DNA of 64,000 bases from Rhodococcus sp. CH91 (GTDB lineage Bacteria > Actinomycetota > Actinomycetes > Mycobacteriales > Mycobacteriaceae), in assembly GCF_022554085.1 (NCBI RefSeq), contig NZ_JAKFYR010000002.1:1-64000 (forward strand). The letters run 5' to 3'. Below, in pieces: positions 18,529 to 28,072 of this stretch (positions are counted from its first letter, which is position 1; each line of letters starts with the position of its first letter). The notes under the pieces are model-generated. The model ran no database searches and was not told the origin of the DNA. It saw nothing but the letters and a program-made list of their open reading frames with translations. Position numbers and translations under genes: made by a program.

Positions 18529-21111
18529 GTGAAAGCACTGCGCCGGTTCACCGTACGAGCCCATCTTCCCGAGCGGCTGGCTGCATTGGGAGCATTGACC
18601 GCGAACCTTCGATGGTCGTGGCATCCCCAGACCCAGGACCTGTTCGAATCGGTCGACCCGGACCTGTGGCGCAGATGCGGCAACGACCCGGTCCGGCTGC
18701 TCGGCGAGGTGCCGCCGGCCCGGCTCGACGCACTGGCCGAGGACAGGGACTTCCTCGCACGTCTCGACGCGGCCGCGGCCGACCTCGAGCACTACCTCAC
18801 GCGCCCGCGCTGGTACCAGCAACAGCAGGAGCGCGGCACGACCCTGCCGGTGGGTATCGCCTACTTCTCCATGGAGTTCGGCGTCACCGAGGTTCTCCCG
18901 AACTACTCCGGTGGACTCGGCATCCTCGCGGGCGACCACCTCAAGGCGGCTTCCGATCTCGGACTGCCCCTGGTCGGTGTCGGCCTGCTCTACCGCTCCG
19001 GATACTTCCGGCAGTCGCTCAGCGCCGACGGCTGGCAGATGGAGCACTATCCCTCCTACGACCCGCAGGGCCTGCCGCTGAAGCTGCTCACCGAGACGGA
19101 CGGTTCCACTACCCTCGTCCGGCTCGACATGCCGGGCGGACGCACGCTCGACGCGCGGATCTGGATCGCCCAGGTGGGGCGCGTCCCGCTGCTCCTGCTC
19201 GACTCCGACCTGCCGTCCAACGACGAGGAACTGTGCGGGGTGACCGACCGCCTCTACGGCGGCGACCAGGACCACCGGATCAAGCAGGAGATCCTCGCGG
19301 GCATCGGTGGGGTCCGTGCGGTGCGCGCCTACACGCGCATCCACGGCCTGCCGGACCCCGACGTCTTCCACATGAACGAGGGGCACGCCGGTTTCCTCGG
19401 CGCCGAACGCATCCGTGAATTCGTCACCGGTGCCGGGCTGGACTTCGACGAAGCGCTCGCAGTGGTACGCGCCGGCACCGTCTTCACCACCCATACCCCG
19501 GTACCCGCGGGCATCGACCGCTTCCCGATCGATCTCGTGCGCCACTACTTCTCGGGTACCAACGGCGAGAACGAGTCGGCGCTGCTACCCGGTCTCACCG
19601 TCGATCGCATCCTCGCCCTCGGCCGCGAGAAGAATCCGGACGTGTTCAACATGGCGCATCTCGGGCTGCGTCTCGGGCAACGGTGCAACGGCGTCTCCCG
19701 ACTGCACGGTGAGGTCAGTCGCGAGATGTTCGAGGGATTGTGGCCCGGTTTCGACGCCGCGGAGGTCCCCATCGGATCGGTCACCAACGGCGTGCACGCC
19801 CCCACCTGGGCGGCGCGCGAATGGGTGGCCCTCGCGAACCGGCTCGCCGGGCCGGACCGCGTCGAGGAGGCCCGCGGCTGGGAACTGCTGCAGACCGTCG
19901 ATCGCAAGGATCTGTGGTCCACCCGCAACACGCTGCGAGCTCAGCTCGTCGCGGAGGTCCGTCGCCGGTTGCGCGAATCGTGGCTCGAACGCGGCGCCAC
20001 CGAAGCCGAGCTGGGCTGGATCGAATCGGTCTTCGATCCGAACGTGCTCACCGTCGGATTCGCGCGACGTGTGCCCACCTACAAGCGGCTCACCCTCATG
20101 CTCCGCGACCCCGAGCGGTTGCGCGCGCTGCTGCTCGACGAGGAACGGCCCCTCCAGCTCGTCGTGGCCGGTAAGAGCCATCCCGCCGACGACGGGGGCA
20201 AAGCGCTCATCCAGCAGATCGTCCGGTTCGCCGACCAGCACGACGTGCGCCACCGGATCGTCTTCCTGCCCAACTACGACATGTCCATGGCCCGCTATCT
20301 GTACTGGGGGTGCGACGTGTGGCTGAACAACCCGCTTCGACCCCTCGAGGCGTGCGGTACCTCGGGCATGAAGTCCGCCCTCAACGGCGGTCTCAACCTG
20401 TCCATCCGCGACGGATGGTGGGACGAGATGTTCGACGGGGAGAACGGCTGGGCGATTCCCACCGCCGACGGTGTCGGCGATGCCCGGCGTGACGATCTCG
20501 AAGCCGCAGCCCTGTACGAACTGCTCGAACGCTCCGTGCTGCCGCGCTTCTACGATCGTGACATCGACGGGATGCCGACCCGGTGGGTCGAGATGGTGCG
20601 TCACACCCTCGAGAATCTCGGTCCGAAGGTGCTCGCCTCGCGAATGGTGCGCGATTACGCCGTCGACTACTACATCCCCGCCGCCGCCGCAGCTGCCGCG
20701 GTGACCGCCGACGACTACATCGGTGCCCGCGCACTCGCCGAGTACCGGCATCGCATCGAGGCGTCCTGGCCGGGAGTGCGTGTGGCGCAGGTCGATTCGA
20801 CGCCCATTCCGGACGTGCCGGAGATCGGGCTCCCGCTGGGGCTGACCGCGCACGTCCAGCTCGGCGAGCTCACGCCCGAGGACGTCGACGTGCAGGTCGT
20901 CGTCGGCCGCGTCGGCCCCGACGAAGTGCTCAGCGACACCGTCGCCGTGCCGATGGAACACACGGGTGCCGACGCTCTCGGCGACGAGTTCACCGCGACG
21001 GTGCCGCTGCCCCTCGCCGGGGCGGTCGGCTACACGGTGCGGGTCCTGCCCCGGCACGACCTGCTCGCTTCGCCCGCGGAACTGGGCATGGTGGCCCTGC
21101 CTCAGCAATAG
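18529..21111 (+). CDS. glgP: Alpha-glucan (maltodextrin) phosphorylase GlgP
   Basis: Phosphorolyses alpha-1,4-glucan to glucose-1-phosphate with a pyridoxal-phosphate cofactor. It can also run in the synthetic direction for maltose-1-phosphate metabolism in some relatives. The 860-aa length is close to M. tuberculosis GlgP (Rv1328). The PLP lysine is Lys615 in ACGTSGMKSALNGGLNLS. YFSMEFGVTEVLPNYSGGLG and FHMNEGHAGFL are conserved family segments. The N-terminal domain of unknown function typical of actinobacterial glycogen phosphorylases is present (RRFTVRAHLPERLAALGAL). The GTG at 18529 is set by that domain and by TAGTGT 7 nt upstream. Divergent from glgE. Confidence 0.95.
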   Translation: MKALRRFTVRAHLPERLAALGALTANLRWSWHPQTQDLFESVDPDLWRRCGNDPVRLLGEVPPARLDALAEDRDFLARLDAAAADLEHYLTRPRWYQQQQERGTTLPVGIAYFSMEFGVTEVLPNYSGGLGILAGDHLKAASDLGLPLVGVGLLYRSGYFRQSLSADGWQMEHYPSYDPQGLPLKLLTETDGSTTLVRLDMPGGRTLDARIWIAQVGRVPLLLLDSDLPSNDEELCGVTDRLYGGDQDHRIKQEILAGIGGVRAVRAYTRIHGLPDPDVFHMNEGHAGFLGAERIREFVTGAGLDFDEALAVVRAGTVFTTHTPVPAGIDRFPIDLVRHYFSGTNGENESALLPGLTVDRILALGREKNPDVFNMAHLGLRLGQRCNGVSRLHGEVSREMFEGLWPGFDAAEVPIGSVTNGVHAPTWAAREWVALANRLAGPDRVEEARGWELLQTVDRKDLWSTRNTLRAQLVAEVRRRLRESWLERGATEAELGWIESVFDPNVLTVGFARRVPTYKRLTLMLRDPERLRALLLDEERPLQLVVAGKSHPADDGGKALIQQIVRFADQHDVRHRIVFLPNYDMSMARYLYWGCDVWLNNPLRPLEACGTSGMKSALNGGLNLSIRDGWWDEMFDGENGWAIPTADGVGDARRDDLEAAALYELLERSVLPRFYDRDIDGMPTRWVEMVRHTLENLGPKVLASRMVRDYAVDYYIPAAAAAAAVTADDYIGARALAEYRHRIEASWPGVRVAQVDSTPIPDVPEIGLPLGLTAHVQLGELTPEDVDVQVVVGRVGPDEVLSDTVAVPMEHTGADALGDEFTATVPLPLAGAVGYTVRVLPRHDLLASPAELGMVALPQQ

Positions 21112-21116
21112 GGTCC

Positions 21117-21146
21117 GGCGCTCACCCGTGCAGGCGGGTGAGCGCC
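21117..21146. terminator. Bidirectional hairpin terminator between glgP and dinG
   Basis: A perfect 12-bp stem (21117-21128 with 21135-21146) overlaps the dinG stop and begins 5 nt after the glgP stop. Confidence 0.75.
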
Positions 21147-23155
21147 CGCCGGACCACCGCGGGATCGGTCGTCTCCCAGAAGGGCGGCAGGGACGCGCGG
21201 AGGTAACCTCCGTACCGCGCGGTCGCGAGACGCGAATCCAGTATCGCCACCACACCGCGGTCGCTGGTGCTGCGCAACAGTCGCCCGACCCCCTGCGCGA
21301 GCAGCAGAGCGGCGTGGTTCGCGGCGACCGCCATGAACCCGTTGCCACCGCGCGCCTCGACGGCGCGTTGCCGGGCGACGAGCAGCGGATCGTCCGGTCG
21401 CGGGAACGGGATGCGGTCGATGATCACCAGCGACAGCGACGGCCCCGGCACGTCGACGCCCTGCCACAGCGACAGGGTTCCGAACAGGCTCGTCGCCTCG
21501 TCGGCTGCGAACTTCTCGACCAGCGCGCCCGTCGCGTCGTCGCCCTGGCACAGGATCGGGGTGCCGAGGCGCTCCCGGAGCGCTTCGGTAGCGGCCTTGG
21601 CGGCCCGCATCGAGGAGAACAACCCGAGGGTCCGTCCCTCGGCCGCGGTGACGAGTTCGGCGATCTCGTCCAGATGCGAGGGCGGCAGACCGTCGCGTCC
21701 GGGCGGGGTGAGATGTTTGGCGATGTAGAGGATCCCGGACTTGGCGTGATCGAAGGGCGAACCGACGTCGATGCCGTTCCAGGCGAGATCGCCCTTGTCG
21801 GACGGTGGTTCGGCGCCGGACGCCGAGGTGGTGTCGCTGCGGCCGGGCGCCTGCGGCGGAAGCCCCCAGTTGACCGCGAGCCCGTCGAAGGATCCACCCA
21901 CCGTGAGTGTCGCGGAGGTGAGGATCACCGTGGACTCACCGAACAGCCGGCTGCGCAGCAGACCCCCGACCGACAGCGGCGCGACCCGCACGGTACGGCG
22001 GACGTTGCCGCGGAACTCGTCGGCGGCGAGCCACACCACGTCCGGACGTTGCGAGGGGTCGCGCTGCTCGAAGGTGGTGAGCACCCGGACGGCGCAGTCG
22101 TGCACCTCGTCGATCTCCGCCAGCGCCTGGCTGCGGGCCGCGGCGACCTCGGGATCGGTGCCCGGTTTCGCCGGTCCGATCGCCGTGTGCACGGCCCAGG
22201 CGGCGTCGCGGATGGAGGCCAGCGCGGCAGCGGCACCCTCGGGCAGGTCGTCCCAGCGCCCCGGGGGCAGCTCCTCGAGGAAGGACTCCCAGTTCTCGGC
22301 GGCACCCTCGAGCCGGTCGATCTCCTCGTCCTCGACGAGTTTGACGCAGCGGCGCGCGGCCGCCGAGACCGTTCCCGACGACAGTTCGGCGGTCGCGACG
22401 TTCGTCACCCGGTCGACAAGCTCGTGGGCCTCGTCGACGACCACGACGTCGTGCTCGGGAAGAATCGAGATACCGGTGATCGCGTCGATCGCGAGCAGGG
22501 CGTGGTTGGTGACGACGACATCGACCTGCGCGGCCTCGGCGCGCGCGATCTCGGCGAAGCAGTCCTCGCCCACCGGGCAGCGCGACTTGCCGAGGCATTC
22601 GCGGGCCGTGACGCTCAGCTGGCGCCAGGCCTGGTCGGAGACGCCGGGGGAGAGGTCGTCGCGATCGCCGGTCTCGGTGGTGGACGACCACTCGGTCACC
22701 CGCTTCACCTCGCGGCCGATGCGCGACAGGGCGAACGCGTCGAACAGTCCTGCGTCCGGCGTCTCCTCCGCGAGCCCGGTGTGGATCTTGTTCAAGCACA
22801 GATAGTTTCCGCGCCCCTTGAGGATCGCGAAACGGGGACGCCGGCCGAGGGAACCGGTCAGGGCGTCGGCGAGCCGGGGCAGGTCGCGCTCGACGAGCTG
22901 CCGCTGCAGCGCGATCGTCGCGGTCGAGACCACCACTGTGCGTCCGGTCTTCACCGCGTACCGGATGCTCGGCACGAGATAGGCCAGCGATTTGCCGGTG
23001 CCCGTCCCGGCCTGCACGGCAAGATGCTCACCGGTGTCGATGCTGTGCGCGACGGCCGAGGCCATCGTCAGCTGGTTTCGCCGTTCCTTCCCACCCAGCG
23101 CGTGCACCGCGGTTCGCAGCAACTCGGGGACTTCGGGGAGATCCGGCACCGGCAC
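21122..23155 (-). CDS. dinG: DinG-family ATP-dependent DNA helicase
   Basis: Superfamily 2 (XPD-like) helicase of the DinG group, acting on damaged or structured DNA. Walker A is AGTGTGKS in the segment VQAGTGTGKSLAYLVPS. An iron-sulfur cluster site is suggested by cysteines in GRGNYLCLN and CLGKSRCPVGEDCFAE. The DEAH box reads VVVDEAHELV. The C-terminal motif VAANHAALLLAQGVGRLLRS includes the conserved QGxGRxxR. I use GTG 23155 (677 aa). GTG 23149, two codons in, is preceded by TACCCT at leaderless spacing and may be the real start. Only 19 nt separate it from pncA upstream, so a pncB-pncA-dinG operon is likely. Confidence 0.92.
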   Translation of the reverse strand: MPVPDLPEVPELLRTAVHALGGKERRNQLTMASAVAHSIDTGEHLAVQAGTGTGKSLAYLVPSIRYAVKTGRTVVVSTATIALQRQLVERDLPRLADALTGSLGRRPRFAILKGRGNYLCLNKIHTGLAEETPDAGLFDAFALSRIGREVKRVTEWSSTTETGDRDDLSPGVSDQAWRQLSVTARECLGKSRCPVGEDCFAEIARAEAAQVDVVVTNHALLAIDAITGISILPEHDVVVVDEAHELVDRVTNVATAELSSGTVSAAARRCVKLVEDEEIDRLEGAAENWESFLEELPPGRWDDLPEGAAAALASIRDAAWAVHTAIGPAKPGTDPEVAAARSQALAEIDEVHDCAVRVLTTFEQRDPSQRPDVVWLAADEFRGNVRRTVRVAPLSVGGLLRSRLFGESTVILTSATLTVGGSFDGLAVNWGLPPQAPGRSDTTSASGAEPPSDKGDLAWNGIDVGSPFDHAKSGILYIAKHLTPPGRDGLPPSHLDEIAELVTAAEGRTLGLFSSMRAAKAATEALRERLGTPILCQGDDATGALVEKFAADEATSLFGTLSLWQGVDVPGPSLSLVIIDRIPFPRPDDPLLVARQRAVEARGGNGFMAVAANHAALLLAQGVGRLLRSTSDRGVVAILDSRLATARYGGYLRASLPPFWETTDPAVVRRALTRLHG

Positions 23156-23174
23156 AGGGTATCGGTCCCCACCG

Positions 23175-23774
23175 TCACGTCCGGTCCGTGACCCTCCCGG
23201 TTGTGATCCCGGGGACATCGGTGGCGATGTCGACCCCGGCCGCCCGCATCCGGTCGAGGGCCACGCGGATCGTGGTCTCCGAGACGCCGGCCGTGCAGGG
23301 CAGGAGCACGCGCACCCCGAGGCCCTCCGCGATCCCGTCGAGAGCCGTCGCACGCACACAGTGGTCGGTCGCGATACCCGCGATGTCCACCTCCGTCACG
23401 CCGCGTTCGCGCAGCCACACGGCCAGCGGCGTGGCATCGTCGTCGGCACCCTCGAAACCCGAATAGGCGGCCTCGTAGGCACCCTTCGAGAAGACGGCAC
23501 CGAAGGGATACGACGCCAGCTCGGGCCGGAGGTCGGCGCCGGGCGTGCCGGCCCGGCAGTGCGGGGGCCACGAATCGACGAAATCGGGTTCGGTGGAGAA
23601 GTGCGGACCCGGATCGATGTGGTGGTCGCGGGTCGCGACGACGTACGCGTAGTCGTCGCCCGACGAGCGGAGCAGCCGCGCGAGATCGGACGCCACCGCA
23701 GCGCCACCAGCCACGGCGAGCGAGCCGCCCTCGCAGAAATCGTTCTGGACGTCGACGACCAGCAGTGCGCGCAT
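23175..23774 (-). CDS. pncA: Nicotinamidase/isochorismatase-family hydrolase PncA
   Basis: Hydrolyses nicotinamide to nicotinate for NAD salvage; homologues also activate pyrazinamide. The 199-aa protein shows the complete catalytic triad: Asp8 (VVDVQNDFCEGG), Lys97 (VFSKGAYEA) and Cys139 (IATDHCVRAT). The metal-binding D-H-H cluster is in TRDHHIDPGPHF. Its ATG lies 5 nt after the pncB stop, so the two salvage steps nicotinamide to nicotinate to nicotinate mononucleotide are co-expressed. In M. tuberculosis pncA is elsewhere, so this pairing differs. Confidence 0.93.
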   Translation of the reverse strand: MRALLVVDVQNDFCEGGSLAVAGGAAVASDLARLLRSSGDDYAYVVATRDHHIDPGPHFSTEPDFVDSWPPHCRAGTPGADLRPELASYPFGAVFSKGAYEAAYSGFEGADDDATPLAVWLRERGVTEVDIAGIATDHCVRATALDGIAEGLGVRVLLPCTAGVSETTIRVALDRMRAAGVDIATDVPGITTGRVTDRT

Positions 23775-23779
23775 CGCAC

Positions 23780-25111
23780 TCACCTCTCCCGGACGAATCG
23801 GGTGGGGATCGCGGGATCCCCGGCCGAGAGCGTCAGCCCCTCCCACGGCAGACTCACCATGCCCTGCCGGAGGAACTCCCGGCTCTCCTCCAGCGTAGGC
23901 AGACCCTCGACCGGATCGCCGGCGCGGACCAGTGGAATCGTCAACGGGTGCACCTGCGAACCCTCGCCGGGCGGGACCTGCGCGGCACGCGCGGGATACA
24001 CGACCTCCTCGACGAGCGTGCCCGTCCGCCGCGCGTAGCGCACGGCGTTCTTCGCGCCGCCGCGGGATTCCTTCGCCGCGCTGCGCTTCTCGACCGGTAT
24101 GCCGTCGACCTCCACGAGTTTGAAGACCATCCCGGCGGTGGGGGCGCCCGAACCGGTGACCACCGAGGTGCCGACTCCGTACCCGTCGACAGGTTCGGCA
24201 CGCAGACCCGCGATCCCGTACTCGTCGAGGTCGCCGGACATCACGATCTTCGTGCGTGTCGCGCCGAGCCCGTCGAGCTGCTCGCGGACCTGACGTGCCA
24301 GCACACCGAGATCGCCCGAATCGATGCGTACGCCACCGAGCTCGGTACCGGCCACCTCGATCGCGGTCTTCACGCCCTCGGTGATGTCGTAGGTGTCCAC
24401 GAGCAGGGTCGTGCCGACCCCGAGGCTCTCGACCTGACTGCGGAAGGCCGACGCCTCGTTGCGCCCCTCCGTCGTGGTGTGGAGCAGGGTGAACGCGTGC
24501 GCGGCGGTACCGGCAGCCGGGATTCCGTACCGCTGCGCCGCCTGTAGGTTCGACGTGGAGTCGAAACCCGCGAGATAGGCAGCGCGGGCAGCGGCGACCG
24601 CGGCTTCCTCGTGGGTGCGCCGCGACCCCATCTCGATGAGGGTGCGGCCGTCGGCCACGCTGACCATGCGGGCCGCCGCGGAGGCGACGGCACTGTCGTG
24701 GTTGAAGATCGACAGGGTGAGCGTTTCGAGCAGGACACACTCGGCGAAGGTGCCGCTCACCGACAGGATCGGGGAGCCCGGAAAGTAGAAGTCGCCCTCG
24801 CGGTAGCCGTCGATGTCACCGGAGAACCGGAAATTGCGCAGCCACTCGACGGTCCGCGGCGCCAGGAAACCGGCAGCCAGCTCCAGTTCGGACTCGTCGA
24901 ACCGGAAGGACTCGAGCGCCTCGATCAGCCGGCCCGTACCCGCCACCACCCCGTACCGGCGACCGGCGGGCAGGCGCCGGGCGAAGACCTCGAACACGCA
25001 CGGCCGGTCGCCCGAACCGTCCGCGAGCGCCGCCTCGAGCATCGTCAGCTCGTATTTGTCGGTGAACAGTGCGGTGCCGGAACGACCGGCACGGAGAATG
25101 GCATCGGGCAC
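23780..25111 (-). CDS. pncB: Nicotinate phosphoribosyltransferase PncB
   Basis: Forms nicotinate mononucleotide from nicotinate and PRPP, the first Preiss-Handler step. The 443-aa protein has the family N-terminus ([16 protein letters not shown]), the His-containing [10 protein letters not shown] segment (regulatory phospho-His in this family) and the substrate motifs [14 protein letters not shown] and [12 protein letters not shown] 25111 follows TAGAGT by 6 nt, which supports the start. It corresponds to M. tuberculosis pncB1 (Rv1330c) and is divergent from clpS, as there. Confidence 0.94.
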   Translation of the reverse strand: MPDAILRAGRSGTALFTDKYELTMLEAALADGSGDRPCVFEVFARRLPAGRRYGVVAGTGRLIEALESFRFDESELELAAGFLAPRTVEWLRNFRFSGDIDGYREGDFYFPGSPILSVSGTFAECVLLETLTLSIFNHDSAVASAAARMVSVADGRTLIEMGSRRTHEEAAVAAARAAYLAGFDSTSNLQAAQRYGIPAAGTAAHAFTLLHTTTEGRNEASAFRSQVESLGVGTTLLVDTYDITEGVKTAIEVAGTELGGVRIDSGDLGVLARQVREQLDGLGATRTKIVMSGDLDEYGIAGLRAEPVDGYGVGTSVVTGSGAPTAGMVFKLVEVDGIPVEKRSAAKESRGGAKNAVRYARRTGTLVEEVVYPARAAQVPPGEGSQVHPLTIPLVRAGDPVEGLPTLEESREFLRQGMVSLPWEGLTLSAGDPAIPTRFVRER

Positions 25112-25117
25112 CCGATC

Positions 25118-25123
25118 ACTCTA
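25118..25123 (-). promoter_or_regulatory. Candidate leaderless -10 (TAGAGT) for pncB
   Basis: TAGAGT on the minus strand ends 6 nt before the GTG at 25111. Confidence 0.45.
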
Positions 25124-25168
25124 GAGCCACGGGTGCAGGCACGGGTTTTTCATGGTGCTCCGAGGTCG

Positions 25169-25174
25169 TACCCT
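25169..25174 (+). promoter_or_regulatory. Candidate leaderless -10 (TACCCT) for clpS
   Basis: TACCCT is followed by 6 nt and the ATG at 25181, which favours that start over the internal ATG at 25235. Confidence 0.4.
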
Positions 25175-25180
25175 TGTCCC

Positions 25181-25525
25181 ATGGCGCCGTGTACGACAAC
25201 CCCGCTCGACGTCGGGTCGCTCGACATCCGTTCCATGGCCGGACAGGCTGTGCCGGCAGAAGCCGAGATCGTCGAGGAAGTCGAGGCCGTCGACCGGCCC
25301 TGGGTCACCGTGGTCTGGGACGATCCGGTCAACCTGATGCACTACGTGACGTTCATATTCCAGAAGCTCTTCGGGTACAGCAAGGCGAAGGCCACCGAAC
25401 TGATGCTCAAGGTCCACAACGAGGGCAGGGCGGTCGTGTCCAGCGGTTCGCGTGACAAGATGGAACACGATGTGCAGCGTCTGCATGCCGCCGGTCTGTG
25501 GGCGACGATGCAACGCGACGAATGA
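25181..25525 (+). CDS. clpS: ATP-dependent Clp protease adaptor ClpS
   Basis: Delivers N-degron substrates to the ClpC1-ClpP protease. 114 aa; the core ([20 protein letters not shown], then [19 protein letters not shown]) contains the Asp/Asn and Met/His residues of the N-degron pocket. The first ~18 residues are outside the family core; ATG 25235 ([10 protein letters not shown]) would give a protein nearer to typical length. The upstream ATG is preferred because TACCCT lies 6 nt before it. Next in line is the DUF2017 gene, as in M. tuberculosis Rv1331-Rv1332. Confidence 0.92.
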   Translation: MAPCTTTPLDVGSLDIRSMAGQAVPAEAEIVEEVEAVDRPWVTVVWDDPVNLMHYVTFIFQKLFGYSKAKATELMLKVHNEGRAVVSSGSRDKMEHDVQRLHAAGLWATMQRDE

Positions 25526-25549
25526 TCCCCACAGGAGGACCCGACCGAC

Positions 25550-26128
25550 GTGCGGCAGTGGACCAGGAAGAACTCTCTCAGCGGCCCGAAGTTCAGGTCG
25601 GAGATGGACGCTCACGAGGCCTCGGTGCTGCGGTCCCTCGTTTCCTCCGTGCTCGGCATGCTCGAGGACCGCGCCGGCCAGACACCGCAGGACGACCTCG
25701 CGGCGTTGACAGGTCTGCGGACCGGTAACGCGACTCCTCCCGAGATCCCGGCGCTGCGCCGCCTCCTGCCCGACTTCCACCGCCCGGACTCCGAATCCGT
25801 CGCCAACACCGACGACGAGGCCGCGGACATCAACGGTGCCATGCGGAGCCTGCACGAGCCGAGCATCATCGACTCCAAGCTCGCGGCCGGCGCGGTCATC
25901 CTGCGCACCGTGCCCGAAGGGGGCGGCAAGGTCGTACTCAACCCCGAGCAGGCCGAAGCGTGGCTGTACGGACTCAACGACGTACGGCTGGCGCTCGGCA
26001 CCACACTCGGGATCGACGCCGACACTCCCGACGTCCTCGACGACGAGGATCCGCGTGCCCCGCACCTCGACGTCTACCACTGGCTGACATGGATGCAGGA
26101 CTCCCTCGTACAGGCACTGCAGCCGTGA
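25550..26128 (+). CDS. DUF2017 protein
   Basis: A 192-aa soluble protein in the Rv1332 position. The GTG at 25550 has an AGGAGG site 10-15 nt upstream. It reads MRQWTRKNSLSGPKFRSEMD at the N-terminus, with a helical remainder including HEASVLRSLVSSVLGMLEDR and HLDVYHWLTWMQDSLVQAL. Rv1332 is annotated as a putative regulator, but I see no DNA-binding motif. The adjacency to clpS is conserved in actinobacteria and suggests a proteolysis-related function (inference). Confidence 0.8.
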   Translation: MRQWTRKNSLSGPKFRSEMDAHEASVLRSLVSSVLGMLEDRAGQTPQDDLAALTGLRTGNATPPEIPALRRLLPDFHRPDSESVANTDDEAADINGAMRSLHEPSIIDSKLAAGAVILRTVPEGGGKVVLNPEQAEAWLYGLNDVRLALGTTLGIDADTPDVLDDEDPRAPHLDVYHWLTWMQDSLVQALQP

Positions 26129-26159
26129 TGACCGTGCAGGTACTGCAGCCGTGATGACG
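26108..26159 (+). repeat. 26-bp tandem duplication at the DUF2017/DmpA gene junction
   Basis: Two adjacent 26-bp copies (26108-26133 and 26134-26159) differ at three positions. Each contains CTGCAGCCGTGATGAC, that is, a TGA stop overlapped by GTG/ATG starts. The first copy ends the DUF2017 gene and the second starts the DmpA-type gene. Confidence 0.85.
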
Positions 26160-27245
26160 GTGGGACCGACCGACTCGCTGCTCGACGTCGCGGGTCTGAG
26201 CGTCGGTCACTGGCAGCGGCTCGATCCCGACGTGACCCTCGGCACACCCGAGAGCCCCGGCACGGGTGCCGCGACCGGATGCACTGTCGTGCTCGCCGAC
26301 CCCTCGGCCGTCGCCTCGGTGGACGTACGTGGCGGGGGGCCGGGCACACGGGAAACCGATCTGCTCGACCCCAGCCATTCGGTGCACCGTGTCGACGCGA
26401 TCGTCCTCACCGGCGGCAGCGCGTACGGGCTCGCCGCCGCCGACGGAGTGATGCGCCATCTCGAGGAGAGCGGCAGGGGGATCCCCATGGGAGCTCCCGG
26501 CGCGGTGGTCCCGATCGTCCCCGGTGCCGTGATCTTCGACCTGCCGGTCGGGCAGTGGTCCGTACGTCCGACCGCCGAATCCGGATATCTCGCCGCCGCC
26601 GCCGCGAGTTCCGTGCATCTCGAACGTGGAAGCGTCGGTGCCGGTACCGCCGCCCGGGCCGGCGCGCTCAAGGGTGGTGTGGGATCGGCGAGCGTGCGGA
26701 TCACCGACGGTCCCGCGGCGGGCGTCACCGTGGCGGCGCTGATGGTCGCCAACCCGGTCGGCTCGGTGTTCGACAGCGCCACCGGTCTGCCGTGGGGTGT
26801 CGATGCCCGCCGGGCCGAGGAACTGGGCCTGTCGTCGCCCTCCGCATCGGATCTCGCCGCAGCCAGGAGCCTCGCCGACAAGGGCACCGTCCTCAACACC
26901 ACCATCGGTGTGGTCGCCACCGACGCGCCGTTGTCGAAGGCCGCATGCCGCCGGGTCGCGGTCACCGGCCACGACGGTCTCGGCCGGGCGGTGCGTCCCG
27001 CCCATTCCCCGCTGGACGGGGACACCGTCTTCGCCCTGGCGACCGGCACCGCGGAGATCTCGGAGACTCTCCGCGAGATGCCGTCGATCCCGGCGTTCGC
27101 CGCCGAACTTCCGGTCCTCGCCGCGGTCTGCGAGGCCGCGGCCGTGGTGGTCGAACGGGCGATCGTCGACGCCGTCCTCACCGCGACATCCGTGGCCGGG
27201 ATCCCGGCCTACCGCGACGTACTGCCGTCGGTCTTCGGTCGCTGA
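26151..27245 (+). CDS. P1/DmpA-family aminopeptidase
   Basis: Self-processing N-terminal-nucleophile hydrolase (S58 family) in the Rv1333 position. 364 aa; features include SVGHWQRLD, the glycine-rich IVLTGGSAYGLAAADGV and the probable processing site VLNTTIGVVATDA, where cleavage before Thr250 would expose the nucleophile. Members release N-terminal residues from peptides or beta-peptides, and the physiological substrate is unknown. Start ambiguous between GTG 26151 and ATG 26154. A 26-bp tandem duplication separates it from the DUF2017 gene, where an overlapping stop/start probably once existed. Confidence 0.88.
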   Translation: MMTVGPTDSLLDVAGLSVGHWQRLDPDVTLGTPESPGTGAATGCTVVLADPSAVASVDVRGGGPGTRETDLLDPSHSVHRVDAIVLTGGSAYGLAAADGVMRHLEESGRGIPMGAPGAVVPIVPGAVIFDLPVGQWSVRPTAESGYLAAAAASSVHLERGSVGAGTAARAGALKGGVGSASVRITDGPAAGVTVAALMVANPVGSVFDSATGLPWGVDARRAEELGLSSPSASDLAAARSLADKGTVLNTTIGVVATDAPLSKAACRRVAVTGHDGLGRAVRPAHSPLDGDTVFALATGTAEISETLREMPSIPAFAAELPVLAAVCEAAAVVVERAIVDAVLTATSVAGIPAYRDVLPSVFGR

Positions 27246-27305
27246 TCCCCTCGGGCGTCCCGGTCGGAGACCACCCCTTCCGTGAAGTCGCGGCAGAATG
27301 GTCCC

Positions 27306-27944
27306 ATGACTGTTCCCACCGGCACCGGCACCGGTGCCGACACCGGACCGCGTCCGATCTGGCAGCGTGCCGCTCTGTGGATCGGCGGCTTCGTCGCGAT
27401 GCTCTACGGCATCGAAGCCGCCGACACGGTGCTTCCGGCCGATCTCGATGCGGCCGGTGTCGAACCCCGTACGGCCGACGGGCTGTGGGGGATCCTGTTC
27501 GCCCCGATCCTGCATGCGGACTGGGCACACCTGACGGCGAACACCGTCCCCGCTCTCGTCCTCGGATTCCTCGTTCTGCTCTCGGGGATCGGGCGCGGTA
27601 TCGCCGCGACCGTGATCGTCTGGGTCGTCGCCGGACTGGGGACATGGCTGGTCGCCGGGTCGGGTGAAACCCACATCGGCGCGTCGAGCCTCATCTTCGG
27701 CTGGCTCACCTATCTGATCGTGCGCGGTGTCTTCACACGCAAGGCGGGACAGATCCTGCTCGGTGTCGTGGTGCTGTTCCTCTACGGCGGAATGCTGTGG
27801 GGAGTGCTGCCCAGCGAACCGTGGATCTCGTGGGAGGGGCATCTGTTCGGGGCGCTCGGCGGCATCCTCGCAGCGTGGCTGTTGTCGGCCGATGCCCGGC
27901 GTGCCCGTCGTGCCGGCGCCGCCGCGCCCGTCCTCCCACGCTGA
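27306..27944 (+). CDS. Rhomboid-family intramembrane serine protease
   Basis: Integral membrane protease cleaving within transmembrane segments, in the Rv1337 position. 212 aa with about six hydrophobic helices. Rhomboid hallmarks are HADWAHLTANT in helix 2, the serine motif GASSLIFG (Ser127) in helix 4 and the partner His179 in WEGHLFGALGG of helix 6, so the catalytic dyad is intact. ATG 27306 is preferred to GTG 27282, which would add an eight-residue polar tail. Genes found between Rv1333 and Rv1337 in M. tuberculosis (mec, cysO, cysM) are not here. Confidence 0.9.
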   Translation: MTVPTGTGTGADTGPRPIWQRAALWIGGFVAMLYGIEAADTVLPADLDAAGVEPRTADGLWGILFAPILHADWAHLTANTVPALVLGFLVLLSGIGRGIAATVIVWVVAGLGTWLVAGSGETHIGASSLIFGWLTYLIVRGVFTRKAGQILLGVVVLFLYGGMLWGVLPSEPWISWEGHLFGALGGILAAWLLSADARRARRAGAAAPVLPR

Positions 27945-28072
27945 CCGTTCGCACACAGTCGCAGGACGCTCCCGGAGGATCTGCGCGTCACACCCTCGCA
28001 GCTACTGTGAGTCTGCGCCGCAATACTCGCGTTGGCTTCATTGCGGGACCTTCGACATGGCAGCATGGCCTC

